The notes: generated from the letters alone by a model not told the origin. Positions 1-6,541 are shown, counted from the stretch's first letter. The stretch is DNA of 13,389 bases from JANPGR01 sp031424015 (GCA_031424015.1 JANPGR010000098.1:1-13389); one strand, 5' to 3'. A program made the numbers and translations.

Positions 1-143
1 CTGCCCAAATAAGTTTTACCAACTTTTTCTGACCGGGCAGAACTGCGTCTACGCCTCAAACAGGACACCAGGCACTTCAAAAGTTATAAAACTTATTCAA
101 GCCCTGATACCTCGTGGCCTTGGCCCGGGGTCCCTTCATTATG
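1..143. other. Unassigned stretch with small inverted repeats
   Basis: I find no supportable gene here. CTGCCC at 1-6 and GGGCAG at 35-40 form an outer inverted repeat. Inside it AAGTT (11-15) and AACTT (21-25) pair, followed by a short T run, which could be a weak plus-strand terminator. A similar AAGTT/AACTT hairpin lies near 80-93, and GGCC-TT-GGCC at 116-125 is palindromic. A plus-strand frame is open from position 2 to about 232, but it overlaps lepB antisense and has no recognisable motif. A gene coming from the left could end at the TAA at 10-12. Confidence 0.3.
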
Positions 144-737
144 TTATTGTAATGGGTCTGCTTTACCTGGAAACAACCCAATTGTATCAAAGTGATATAA
201 CCTCAAAAATGTGCGTCCTACAATATAACTACGATTGAGCGGTCCCCATGAGCGCGAGTCATAACTGTTCGGTCTGTTGTCTCCCATAACGAAATAAGAT
301 TGATCATCAAGGGTGACTTCGGATCCTGTACTAAAACTCCCAGGAGTTATATAAGGCTCCACAAGATCTTTACCATTGGGGTTTTCTGCGTTTTTGATAC
401 TGACTGAATTTCCGTTGAATGTAACTGTTTCCCCAGGTAATCCTATGATGCGTTTTACGAGGAATTTTTTCTCCTTGCTATCAGGCATTCTGAATATGAT
501 TACGTCACCACGCTTTGGTTCTGAGAATCTGTAGGTTAATTCGTCTACAATGAGGTAGTCTTTGTTGATAAATGTTGGCAACATAGAATCTCCTCGTACC
601 AGGAATGGTTGTGCGATAAATACTCGCACAGGAATAACTATGGCTAAGACTATCAAAAGGAAACGTAGATTGTCGAGGATATTGGTTTTCCAGGAATTTT
701 GAGATAGATTATCGTCTTTTTCTTTAGTATACTGCAT
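144..737 (-). CDS. lepB: Signal peptidase I
   Basis: This is a membrane-bound serine protease (family S26) that removes signal peptides from exported preproteins on the outer face of the cytoplasmic membrane. The 197-aa protein has one hydrophobic segment near residues 24-42, as expected for a short single-anchor SPase I. The catalytic serine is Ser51 in RGDSMLPT. The general-base lysine is Lys95 in LVKRIIGLPGE. The conserved RGDVIIF box is at 76-82, and the GDN...SRSWG box at 152-165 completes the family signature. All catalytic elements are present, so it should be active. The start at 737 lies 4 bp from the start of the divergent DUF192 gene. No ribosome-binding site precedes it, and TATAAA at 751-746 sits 8 nt upstream, suggesting a leaderless transcript. 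It reads away from the rest of the window, and any downstream partner lies outside. Confidence 0.95.
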   Translation of the reverse strand: MQYTKEKDDNLSQNSWKTNILDNLRFLLIVLAIVIPVRVFIAQPFLVRGDSMLPTFINKDYLIVDELTYRFSEPKRGDVIIFRMPDSKEKKFLVKRIIGLPGETVTFNGNSVSIKNAENPNGKDLVEPYITPGSFSTGSEVTLDDQSYFVMGDNRPNSYDSRSWGPLNRSYIVGRTFLRLYHFDTIGLFPGKADPLQ

Positions 738-751
738 ATATATGTTTTATA
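728..751. promoter_or_regulatory. Overlapping divergent promoters, lepB and DUF192 gene
   Basis: The two start codons (737 on minus, 742 on plus) are 4 bp apart, so each promoter must lie inside the other gene. For the plus gene, TATACT is at 728-733. For the minus gene, TATAAA is at 751-746. Each lies exactly 8 nt from the ATG it would serve, so transcription would begin at or within 2-3 nt of the start codon. No convincing -35 box was found for either, and no Shine-Dalgarno sequence is possible in such short leaders. The assignment is inferred from -10 matches and spacing. Confidence 0.5.
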
Positions 752-1206
752 ATACCCCAACCAAGGCAATACGTCTAGTTGGATATGCACTCTCTGGTCT
801 AGGTGTATTGTTTCTTGTAATTTTTGTGCTTGATATAAGGATCATCCCCTGTGTACCTTCACGAGAAATACGCATAGAATCAACATTGTTAAAAATATGT
901 GTAGCAGAGACACCAGAGCAACACACAAAAGGTTTGTCTGATTCTCTGTATCTGCCAAACAATTGGGGGATGTTATTTGTTTTTGAAAAAGCTGATGCAT
1001 ACCCTTTTTGGATGCTCGATATGAGGTATCCTATTGATATTCTCTGGTTGGACCGGAATTATTCTGTAGTTTCTGTGGCTCGGAATGTAACCCCCGAGAG
1101 TTATCCTGATGTGTTTACCCCTACTACTACTGTTCAATATGTACTCGAAACTCGTCCCGGAGTAATCAAAGGAGACTTCACGGCAGCAAAAATTGTGAAA
1201 AACTAA
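742..1206 (+). CDS. Membrane-anchored DUF192 family protein
   Basis: This 154-aa protein belongs to the DUF192 family, a small beta-rich domain of unknown function common in bacteria and archaea. An N-terminal hydrophobic segment (about residues 11-31) is either an uncleaved anchor or a signal sequence, so the domain would sit outside the membrane. The domain runs from about residue 42 to the end. It carries the typical motifs: EQHTKGLS, GMLFVFEKADAYPFWML, MRYPIDILWLD, VTPESYP and a C-terminal VLETRPG. Length and motif order fit a complete member. It is divergent from lepB, with which it shares a promoter region. A hairpin follows directly after the stop codon. No reaction can be assigned. 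Confidence 0.88.
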   Translation: MFYNTPTKAIRLVGYALSGLGVLFLVIFVLDIRIIPCVPSREIRIESTLLKICVAETPEQHTKGLSDSLYLPNNWGMLFVFEKADAYPFWMLDMRYPIDILWLDRNYSVVSVARNVTPESYPDVFTPTTTVQYVLETRPGVIKGDFTAAKIVKN

Positions 1207-1232
1207 CTTGCACTTTTTTTCTCTTGTGCAAG
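1207..1232 (+). terminator. Hairpin directly after the DUF192 gene
   Basis: CTTGCAC (1207-1213) and GTGCAAG (1226-1232) form a perfect 7-bp stem starting at the base after the stop codon. The T run lies in the loop rather than after the stem, so it is not a textbook intrinsic terminator. It may act as a 3' end stabiliser or weak terminator. A less regular CTAGCG/GTTAGCG pair follows at 1233-1256. Confidence 0.35.
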
Positions 1233-1277
1233 CTAGCGTTTTATTGCTCGTTAGCGATGATATTTTTGACAAAATTT

Positions 1278-1319
1278 TTCATAAGTTATCCTACCTTGAG
1301 GATAATGGATTTATCCACT
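1278..1319 (+). promoter_or_regulatory. Candidate nrdA promoter with DnaA-box-like sites
   Basis: GATAAT at 1301-1306 matches the -10 consensus at 5 of 6 positions. TTCATA at 1278-1283 could be the -35, with a 17-bp spacer. The -10 is surrounded by repeats of one core. TTATCCTCA (complement of 1297-1305) and TTATCCACT (1311-1319) each match the DnaA box TTATCCACA at 8 of 9. A third bare TTATCC core is at 1286-1291. The copies alternate in orientation, so they also form two competing hairpins. A perfect TTGACA at 1266-1271 has no well-spaced -10. The promoter call is tentative. Confidence 0.35.
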
Positions 1320-1363
1320 CAATTTCTTGCTTGATACTCGGTAATCAGCGACAATGAGATGGA

Positions 1364-1432
1364 GCCTATTACACTCAAACGTATGATATTGACGTGTGAA
1401 TTGCAGTATAGATAGGGCTGAGTGCAATAGGC
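1364..1432 (+). promoter_or_regulatory. Long stem-loop in the nrdA leader
   Basis: The 14-nt arms at 1364-1377 and 1419-1432 pair at 13 of 14 positions, with one A-C mismatch (1371/1425). They enclose a 41-nt loop (1378-1418). The stem lies between the candidate promoter and nrdA. It does not resemble a tRNA or any riboswitch class I recognise. It could be a leader RNA domain, a DNA-binding site or a relic of a small mobile element. Confidence 0.4.
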
Positions 1433-1466
1433 TTAAGGTGTCGAGCCATAATTATTAACGAAATTT

Positions 1467-1495
1467 ATGAGAATGCGCGTTCTCGTAGATTTTTT
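1467..1495 (+). terminator. Terminator-like hairpin before nrdA (possible attenuator)
   Basis: An 8-bp stem (1467-1474 with 1479-1486, including two G-U pairs) closes a GCGC tetraloop. Three bases later there is a run of six T (1490-1495). This is the form of an intrinsic terminator on the plus strand. It lies only about 37 bp before the likely nrdA start and about 260 bp after the previous gene, so attenuation of nrdA is more plausible than termination of the DUF192 gene. Confidence 0.45.
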
Positions 1496-1500
1496 AGCCA

Positions 1501-1522
1501 CAAGGCCCCTTGGGTGAGGGGA
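1501..1522 (+). promoter_or_regulatory. nrdA ribosome-binding site inside a hairpin
   Basis: AGGGGA at 1517-1522 is a good Shine-Dalgarno match, 9 nt before the ATG at 1532, and is the reason for choosing that start. CCCCT at 1506-1510 can pair fully with AGGGG at 1517-1521 and hide the site. An alternative pairing, CAAG (1501-1504) with CTTG (1509-1512), uses part of the same strand and would free it. Switching between the two is an inference. Confidence 0.45.
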
Positions 1523-1531
1523 CAAAAGCCT

Positions 1532-4372
1532 ATGGATGAAATAAAGAAAACACATATTGACGTTCCGGTCTGTGACCAGAACACGTCTTTGCTTGTACCG
1601 TTTTCGCATGTTCGCAAGCGAAATGGTTCGCTACAAGAATTTGATACAGAGCGTATCGTGATTGCCGTTTGTGCAGCCCTATCGGAAACCGACGAATCAG
1701 AATCGTCAGCTGCTTGTACAGTTATGGAGTATGTCGTTTCTGAGTTAATAGGAGAGTCGAGCAATGCAGACTCTGAATACGTACCGACGGTTGAACATAT
1801 CCAGGATCTCGTAGAGATAGCTCTGATGGAGCTAGGATTACCTCTGACTGCAAAGGCATATATACTCTATCGTGCAAAACGTGCCGAGGAGCGTGCCGAA
1901 GAAGTACTCGAAAAAATAGAAAATAACGACCTACAGGTCGTATTGCGAGATGGTACGAAAACCCGGTTTGATAGTTCACGTATCGAGCTATACCTACAAC
2001 AAAACGCCGCAGAATACTCCAACGTTTCTGTGAGCTATCTGATGGAATTATTACAACACAATGTCTATGACGGGATTTCTGTTGCGGATATCAACCAAGC
2101 GTTGATACTGGTCGCAAAATCGTCCCTAGAAAAAGACCCCGAATATGGGAAATTGGCAGCCAGAATACTGATCAACGAAATGAATCAGCAGGTCGTCGGA
2201 GACAACGAATTTGCAACAGATTTCGCAAAAAGATACAAAACAGCATTCGTTGAAAAAATCAATGATGGTGTTTCGCAAAATCGTTATGACGCGCGGATGA
2301 ACAAAATTTTTGATTTACAAAAGCTTGCATCATCGCTCGTACCAGATCGTGATCGTGAATTCGAATATCGTGGTATCCAGGTTCTCTGGGATCGCTATTG
2401 TGTGCGTGATTTGGAACAGAAATTGCTCGAAACACCACAATTTTTCTGGATGCGTATAGCGATGGGTCTAGCGTTCAATGAAAAAAACCCCACAGAGCGA
2501 GCAGCTGAGTTCTATGACATCATCTCTCAGATGTTATATGTTCCTGGGTCTCCCACGCTGATTCATAGTGGTCAACCTATAGCACAGTTGTCTTCTTGTT
2601 ATCTAAACACTGTCGAAGATGATTTGATGCATATTTTCAAAGTATTTGGTGATAATGCACAGTTGTCAAAATGGTCAGGAGGGATCGGAACGGACTGGAC
2701 CAATGTGCGTGCGACCAATGCAATGGTAAAGGCGATCAATCAGGCATCCCAAGGTGTCATTCCATTCATAAAAATCGCAGACTCGACAACGGCGTCAATC
2801 AATCGTAGTGGGAAACGACGCAGTGCAGCAGCAGTGTATTTGGAGGTGTGGCATATGGATTATGAATTTTTCCTCGACTTGCGTAAAAACACAGGAGACG
2901 ATCGCCGACGTACGCATGATTTGAACACAGTTTCGTGGATTCCTGATTTATTTATGAAACGTGTCGATGCGCTGGGAATGTGGACGCTGTTCTCGCCAGA
3001 CGAGACACCAGAATTGCATCATATCTATGGCAAGGAATTCGATGCAAAATACGCAGAATACGAAGCAAAGGCAGAACGGGGTGAAATGAAAATATGGAAA
3101 CAAATCCCAGCGATAGATCTCTGGCGCAAAATGCTGACCTCACTGTTCGAAACAGGACACCCATGGATGACATTCAAAGACCCTTGTAATATACGTAGCC
3201 CTCAGGATCATGTGGGCGTGATCCACAATTCAAATCTGTGTACAGAAATCACCTTGAACACGAGTGCAACAGAGACAGCGGTATGCAACCTGGGATCAAT
3301 CGCATTACAGCGACACCTATTGCCTGATAATTCTGGTTTTGATTGGGACAAAATGCAATCAACGATCGAAACTGCGATGGTAATGATCGATAGTGTGATC
3401 GATCTGAATTATTACCCGACACCAGAGGCGCAGACATCCAACGTACGTCACCGTCCTGTAGGACTCGGATTTATGGGATTTCAGGATGTATTGTTCAAGA
3501 TGAAACTCTCGTTCGGTACTGATCAGGCTGTTGCATTGTCGGACAAATTCACGGAATTCTTTGCATATCAGGCGATCTATGCATCCAGCAAAATCGCAGC
3601 AGAAAAAGGATCCTACGAAACTTACAAGGGTTCAAAATGGGATCGCGGATTGTTACCTCAGGATACGATCGCACTGCTGGAAACAGAACGTGGAGCCTCG
3701 ACCAATACCCCGATGGATTCATGGATGGATTGGGCTCCTGTGCGTGCACATATCGCTCAGCACGGAATGCGCAACAGTAATGTAATGGCGATTGCGCCGA
3801 CGGCTACGATTGGAAATATTTCCAACTCGTTTCCATCATTCGAACCGATTTATAAAAATCTCTATGTAAAGTCAAACTTCTCAGGAGATTTCACCGTGGT
3901 CAATGAATACCTGATTCGTGATTTGAAATCCTTGAACCTATGGGATGATACGATGTTGGACAAATTGAAATACTACGAAGGTAGTGTACAGAATATTTCA
4001 GAAATCCCTGCGCATTTGCGCGACCTGTATCGCGAAGTATTTGAAATCGACCCTATCTGGACATTGCGTCACGCGCAGGTTCGCGGTAAATGGATCGACC
4101 AGTCACAGTCATTGAACATTTTCTGTAAATCTGTTTCAGGGAAATTGCTCTCTGAAATCTATATGGCTGCGTGGAAAATGGGAATCAAAACGACGTATTA
4201 TTTGCGATCGCTCGCTGCAACATCGGTCGAGAAATCCACCATAGATATTAACAAAAAATTCGACGGAGCAGCTGGGGGGCCGCCGGAGGCGGCCCCAACC
4301 CCTGCATCTTCGGTCAGCAGCAAAAACATCGTTCAAGTATTCGAAGGTCAGATTTGTGAGAGTTGTCAGTAG
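1532..4372 (+). CDS. nrdA: Ribonucleoside-diphosphate reductase, large subunit (class I)
   Basis: This is the catalytic alpha subunit that reduces ribonucleotides to deoxyribonucleotides, using a radical delivered by NrdB. I prefer the ATG at 1532 (946 aa) over the in-frame GTG at 1514 because a Shine-Dalgarno sequence sits at 1517-1522. Residue numbers here count from the GTG; subtract 6 for the ATG start. Two N-terminal ATP-cone domains (about 33-120 and 142-225) imply allosteric control of activity by ATP and dATP. The redox cysteines are Cys362 (SSCYLNT) and Cys591 (AVCNLGS). The active site is N-L-C-T-E, with Asn574, Cys576 and Glu578. Tyr895-Tyr896 form the radical-transfer pair. The C-terminal tail ends in CESC (Cys948, Cys951), which re-reduces the active site. 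A Gly/Pro/Ala-rich linker at about 919-932 precedes the tail. It is complete, and nrdB lies about 1.15 kb downstream. Confidence 0.96.
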   Translation: MDEIKKTHIDVPVCDQNTSLLVPFSHVRKRNGSLQEFDTERIVIAVCAALSETDESESSAACTVMEYVVSELIGESSNADSEYVPTVEHIQDLVEIALMELGLPLTAKAYILYRAKRAEERAEEVLEKIENNDLQVVLRDGTKTRFDSSRIELYLQQNAAEYSNVSVSYLMELLQHNVYDGISVADINQALILVAKSSLEKDPEYGKLAARILINEMNQQVVGDNEFATDFAKRYKTAFVEKINDGVSQNRYDARMNKIFDLQKLASSLVPDRDREFEYRGIQVLWDRYCVRDLEQKLLETPQFFWMRIAMGLAFNEKNPTERAAEFYDIISQMLYVPGSPTLIHSGQPIAQLSSCYLNTVEDDLMHIFKVFGDNAQLSKWSGGIGTDWTNVRATNAMVKAINQASQGVIPFIKIADSTTASINRSGKRRSAAAVYLEVWHMDYEFFLDLRKNTGDDRRRTHDLNTVSWIPDLFMKRVDALGMWTLFSPDETPELHHIYGKEFDAKYAEYEAKAERGEMKIWKQIPAIDLWRKMLTSLFETGHPWMTFKDPCNIRSPQDHVGVIHNSNLCTEITLNTSATETAVCNLGSIALQRHLLPDNSGFDWDKMQSTIETAMVMIDSVIDLNYYPTPEAQTSNVRHRPVGLGFMGFQDVLFKMKLSFGTDQAVALSDKFTEFFAYQAIYASSKIAAEKGSYETYKGSKWDRGLLPQDTIALLETERGASTNTPMDSWMDWAPVRAHIAQHGMRNSNVMAIAPTATIGNISNSFPSFEPIYKNLYVKSNFSGDFTVVNEYLIRDLKSLNLWDDTMLDKLKYYEGSVQNISEIPAHLRDLYREVFEIDPIWTLRHAQVRGKWIDQSQSLNIFCKSVSGKLLSEIYMAAWKMGIKTTYYLRSLAATSVEKSTIDINKKFDGAAGGPPEAAPTPASSVSSKNIVQVFEGQICESCQ
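4276..4296 (+). repeat. Perfect GC-only hairpin inside nrdA
   Basis: GGGGCCGCC (4276-4284) and GGCGGCCCC (4288-4296) form a perfect 9-bp stem with a GGA loop. It lies in the codons for the flexible Gly/Pro/Ala linker between the catalytic core and the C-terminal cysteine tail. The composition is very different from the surrounding sequence. Confidence 0.8.
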
Positions 4373-4381
4373 AAAGAATTT

Positions 4382-4933
4382 ATGAATATAACTCAATTAA
4401 ATAATACTGAAAAAGAGAACATCATTGGATCACTTCGAAAGTTAAATATTGATATTAGTTTTATATGGAATACTATAAATCAAACTATAATTAAGTATGG
4501 AGGTGAAATTAACTTTGAGGATATTTTTGGTCAAACAACTTCTGGTAAAGATGTGTTCCAGGTATCAATTAATATTGAAATGTTATTTATAAAATTTTAT
4601 GTCTTTCAAGAATATTTAAAAATATTAAGCAAGGAGCCATTCTTAGATACTAAAATGCTTAACGCTGGTTATAGAGCAATATTTGCTCATAGTGGTACGC
4701 AAAAAGAATTTCATGATTTTCTTGCTCCAGCTACTGAACTCAATATATTTTTTGAATTAAGACAAAACCAAGAGGGTGATATTATCTGTGTATTAAAAAG
4801 CGGTAATGCTAATTTCGAGAATAATTCGGAAGTAAGCAATAAAGCAAGAGACTTACAAATAAATATATCGGATGCATTTCGTAAGTATTCAAGTTATTAC
4901 GAAAGTGAAATAATTCCATTGTATCAATTATAA
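4382..4933 (+). CDS. Hypothetical protein between nrdA and nrdB
   Basis: I do not recognise this 183-aa protein. It starts 9 bp after the nrdA stop, without a clear Shine-Dalgarno sequence. It looks soluble: no signal peptide and no clear membrane segment, with mixed helix- and strand-like stretches. It is visibly richer in A+T, and in AAT, ATT and TTA codons, than nrdA and nrdB on either side. This suggests that it arrived separately from the reductase genes. It is followed by a cluster of palindromic repeats, so the whole 4.37-5.37 kb block may be an insertion that split an nrdAB operon. Cotranscription with nrdA is likely from the spacing. A role in ribonucleotide reduction cannot be claimed. 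Confidence 0.65.
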   Translation: MNITQLNNTEKENIIGSLRKLNIDISFIWNTINQTIIKYGGEINFEDIFGQTTSGKDVFQVSINIEMLFIKFYVFQEYLKILSKEPFLDTKMLNAGYRAIFAHSGTQKEFHDFLAPATELNIFFELRQNQEGDIICVLKSGNANFENNSEVSNKARDLQINISDAFRKYSSYYESEIIPLYQL

Positions 4934-4990
4934 TTTAAGTAATAGTTGTAAACAGTTTAAATAGAGCTCTAGGAAGCAAAATCTAATAAC

Positions 4991-5023
4991 CGTCATTGCT
5001 GCCCCCGAGCCGCAATCCAGGGG
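4991..5023. repeat. Short palindromic repeat element (CGTCATTGC...GCAATCC type)
   Basis: ATTGC (4995-4999) pairs with GCAAT (5012-5016) around a C-rich loop. The element begins with CGTCATTGC and ends in GCAATCCAGG, the form of many extragenic palindromes. It opens the repeat cluster that fills most of 4991-5370, a stretch with no credible gene. Confidence 0.5.
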
Positions 5024-5074
5024 TATGTGTCAATTTGTAGTTATCGTTTGAGGCAAAAATAACAATCAGTTCAA

Positions 5075-5195
5075 ACTCCTGGATCCCGGATGACGAAATA
5101 AGGAGTGATAACGACTATATTTCTAATGCCCCTGGCCGTTTCCGACAAAATATACTCCTCGTACCTCGTCGTTATTTTTCGGGTCCGGGATGACG
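5075..5195. repeat. Palindromic repeat element, copy A
   Basis: The element runs from CCTGGATCCCGG to GGTCCGGGATGACG. Its first 56 bp (5075-5130) are identical to the reverse complement of 11233-11288, and its last 16 bp (5180-5195) match the complement of 11166-11181. The middle is diverged. The termini share ATCCCGGA/TCCGGGAT pairing. It partly encodes a frame ending in VRDDE that has no start or motif support and is treated as spurious. Confidence 0.85.
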
Positions 5196-5212
5196 AATAC
5201 AGCCTATTGTTA

Positions 5213-5240
5213 CGTCTTCCCAGGCTCGACCTGGGATCCA
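5213..5240. repeat. Short palindromic repeat element (CCCAGG/CCTGGG)
   Basis: TCCCAGG (5218-5224) pairs perfectly with CCTGGGA (5230-5236) around a CTCGA loop. It is framed by CGTC on the left and GGATCCA on the right, the same edge motifs as the longer elements nearby. It appears to be a minimal member of the family. Confidence 0.6.
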
Positions 5241-5294
5241 TTACAAAAGGTCAGAGTTTCAATAATCATTATACTATAAATTATTATTCACTAT

Positions 5295-5366
5295 GGATCC
5301 CGGATCGCTTCCAAAAATCATACATCGTTCGTACCTCACTCGTTGATTTTTGGGTCCGGGATGACG
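5295..5366. repeat. Palindromic repeat element, copy C
   Basis: The element begins GGATCCCGGAT and ends TCCGGGATGACG. The outer arms 5297-5304 and 5355-5362 pair (8 bp), and the inner arms CCAAAAATCA (5311-5320) and TGATTTTTGG (5344-5353) pair perfectly. The loop contains CGTTCGTACCTCACTC, also present in the complement of the element at 11166-11282. It would fold into one long hairpin. Confidence 0.8.
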
Positions 5367-5400
5367 AATACTATTAAATAAAAATTATAAATAAAAAAAA

Positions 5401-5525
5401 GTACGGATCACATACTATAATTTCGAAAGGGCAAATGATTCCCCCTTGGTTACTTTGTCCGACAGCCGTACGGGATGCGAGAAACTAATAAATATATTAC
5501 TAATTAATAACTAAAAGTCAATCTT
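5401..5525 (+). promoter_or_regulatory. Candidate nrdB promoter and leader
   Basis: A perfect TATAAT is at 5416-5421, preceded by an A-rich tract but no -35 match at normal spacing. Transcription would start near 5428 and leave a leader of about 98 nt. GTACGG (5401-5406) and CCGTAC (5466-5471) form an inverted repeat enclosing the -10. AAGGG (5427-5431) can pair with CCCTT (5443-5447) in the leader. No Shine-Dalgarno sequence precedes the nrdB ATG. A separate promoter would make sense because the repeat block separates nrdB from nrdA. Confidence 0.45.
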
Positions 5526-6527
5526 ATGTCAAAAACAATTTTAATGAACAGTACAACCGATCCGAACAAAATCTTGCCCATGCACTATTTATGGGCGCGC
5601 AAACACTACAAAAACGGGGTAGCCAACAATTGGACCCCCGAAGAAGTCAACATGCAACGCGACGTCGAAATGTGGCACAGCAAAACAGCCCTGACCGATG
5701 ATGAGCGCAGAATGGTGATGTGGAATATGGGATTTTTCTCTACCGCAGAATCACTGACCGCGAACAATATCGTACTGGCATTGTACAAACACGTGACCAA
5801 TCCTGAATGTCGCCAGTACCTATTGCGTCAAGCATACGAAGAGGCGGTGCACACAGATACCTTTATCTATTGTTGTGATACACTCGGTCTGGATCCAGAA
5901 GAAGTCTACAACATGTACCAAACGATCCCGAGTATTACCGCAAAGGACGAATTCGTAGTCAGTATGACTAAAACGATTTTCGATGAAAAATTTGAAATCA
6001 AAACAACCGAAGACATCCAAAAATTCGTCTATGACCTGGTCGGGTACTATATCATTATGGAAGGAATATTTTTCTATGCAGGATTTGTGATGATGTTATC
6101 ATTTATGCGCCAGAACAAAATGGTCGGAGTGGGCGAGCAATTCCAATATATATTGCGCGACGAATCCACACACCTCGCGTTCGGTGCAGATCTGATCAAT
6201 ACGATTGTGTCCGAATTCCCAGCGATCTGGACCGACGAATTCAAATCAGGAATCAAGGAAAAGATAAAAGAAGCAGTCGAACTAGAACACGAATACGCGC
6301 GTGACGCATTGCCACGTGGGATATTGGGGCTGAACACTAATGCGATTTATGAATATCTGAAATACATCGCAGATAGACGATTAGAGAGAATTGGCCTGGA
6401 AAAAGAATACGGATCAGAAAACCCATTCCCCTGGATGTCAGAGACGATGGACCTGCGCAAGGAAAAGAATTTCTTTGAAACACGTGTTACGGAATATCAG
6501 TCAGGTGGAAATTTGAGTTGGGATTAG
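5526..6527 (+). CDS. nrdB: Ribonucleoside-diphosphate reductase, small subunit, class Ic type
   Basis: This is the beta subunit (333 aa, ferritin-like fold) that holds the dimetal cofactor and starts the radical chain to NrdA. The metal ligands are Glu75, Glu106, His109, Glu179, Glu213 and His216. The position that normally carries the radical tyrosine (His+4) is Phe113, and the usual first aspartate ligand is Glu75. Both changes are marks of the class Ic enzyme of Chlamydia trachomatis, which uses a Mn/Fe cofactor instead of a tyrosyl radical. As I recall its residues (E89, E120, H123, F127, Y129, E193, Y222, E227, H230, Y338), all align here with a constant 14-residue offset, including Tyr115, Tyr208 and the C-terminal Tyr324. 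Trp36 is near the expected position of W51. It is complete. The metal content is inferred. The endonuclease-family gene follows after 14 bp. Confidence 0.95.
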   Translation: MSKTILMNSTTDPNKILPMHYLWARKHYKNGVANNWTPEEVNMQRDVEMWHSKTALTDDERRMVMWNMGFFSTAESLTANNIVLALYKHVTNPECRQYLLRQAYEEAVHTDTFIYCCDTLGLDPEEVYNMYQTIPSITAKDEFVVSMTKTIFDEKFEIKTTEDIQKFVYDLVGYYIIMEGIFFYAGFVMMLSFMRQNKMVGVGEQFQYILRDESTHLAFGADLINTIVSEFPAIWTDEFKSGIKEKIKEAVELEHEYARDALPRGILGLNTNAIYEYLKYIADRRLERIGLEKEYGSENPFPWMSETMDLRKEKNFFETRVTEYQSGGNLSWD

Positions 6528-6541
6528 TAATTTGTTTTACT

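Noticed and set aside
2..232. Plus-strand open frame at the left edge
   Set aside because: Nearly 40 percent of it is antisense to the lepB 3' end and no family motif is visible; chance open frames of this size are expected.
1266..1271. Perfect TTGACA as the main nrdA -35
   Set aside because: No -10-like hexamer lies 16-18 bp downstream; the weaker TTCATA/GATAAT pair has better spacing.
1364..1432. Possible tRNA or cobalamin riboswitch upstream of nrdA
   Set aside because: There is no T-loop GTTCGA or cloverleaf, no B12 box, and a class I reductase does not need cobalamin.
4991..5370. Possible CRISPR array
   Set aside because: The repeats are palindromic elements of different lengths with diverged cores, not regularly spaced identical direct repeats with unique spacers, and no cas gene is present.
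5105..5377. Plus-strand 90-aa open frame
   Set aside because: It lies wholly within the palindromic repeat cluster, and its RVRDDE and FWVRDDEY ends come from the repeat termini; no start signal or protein motif.
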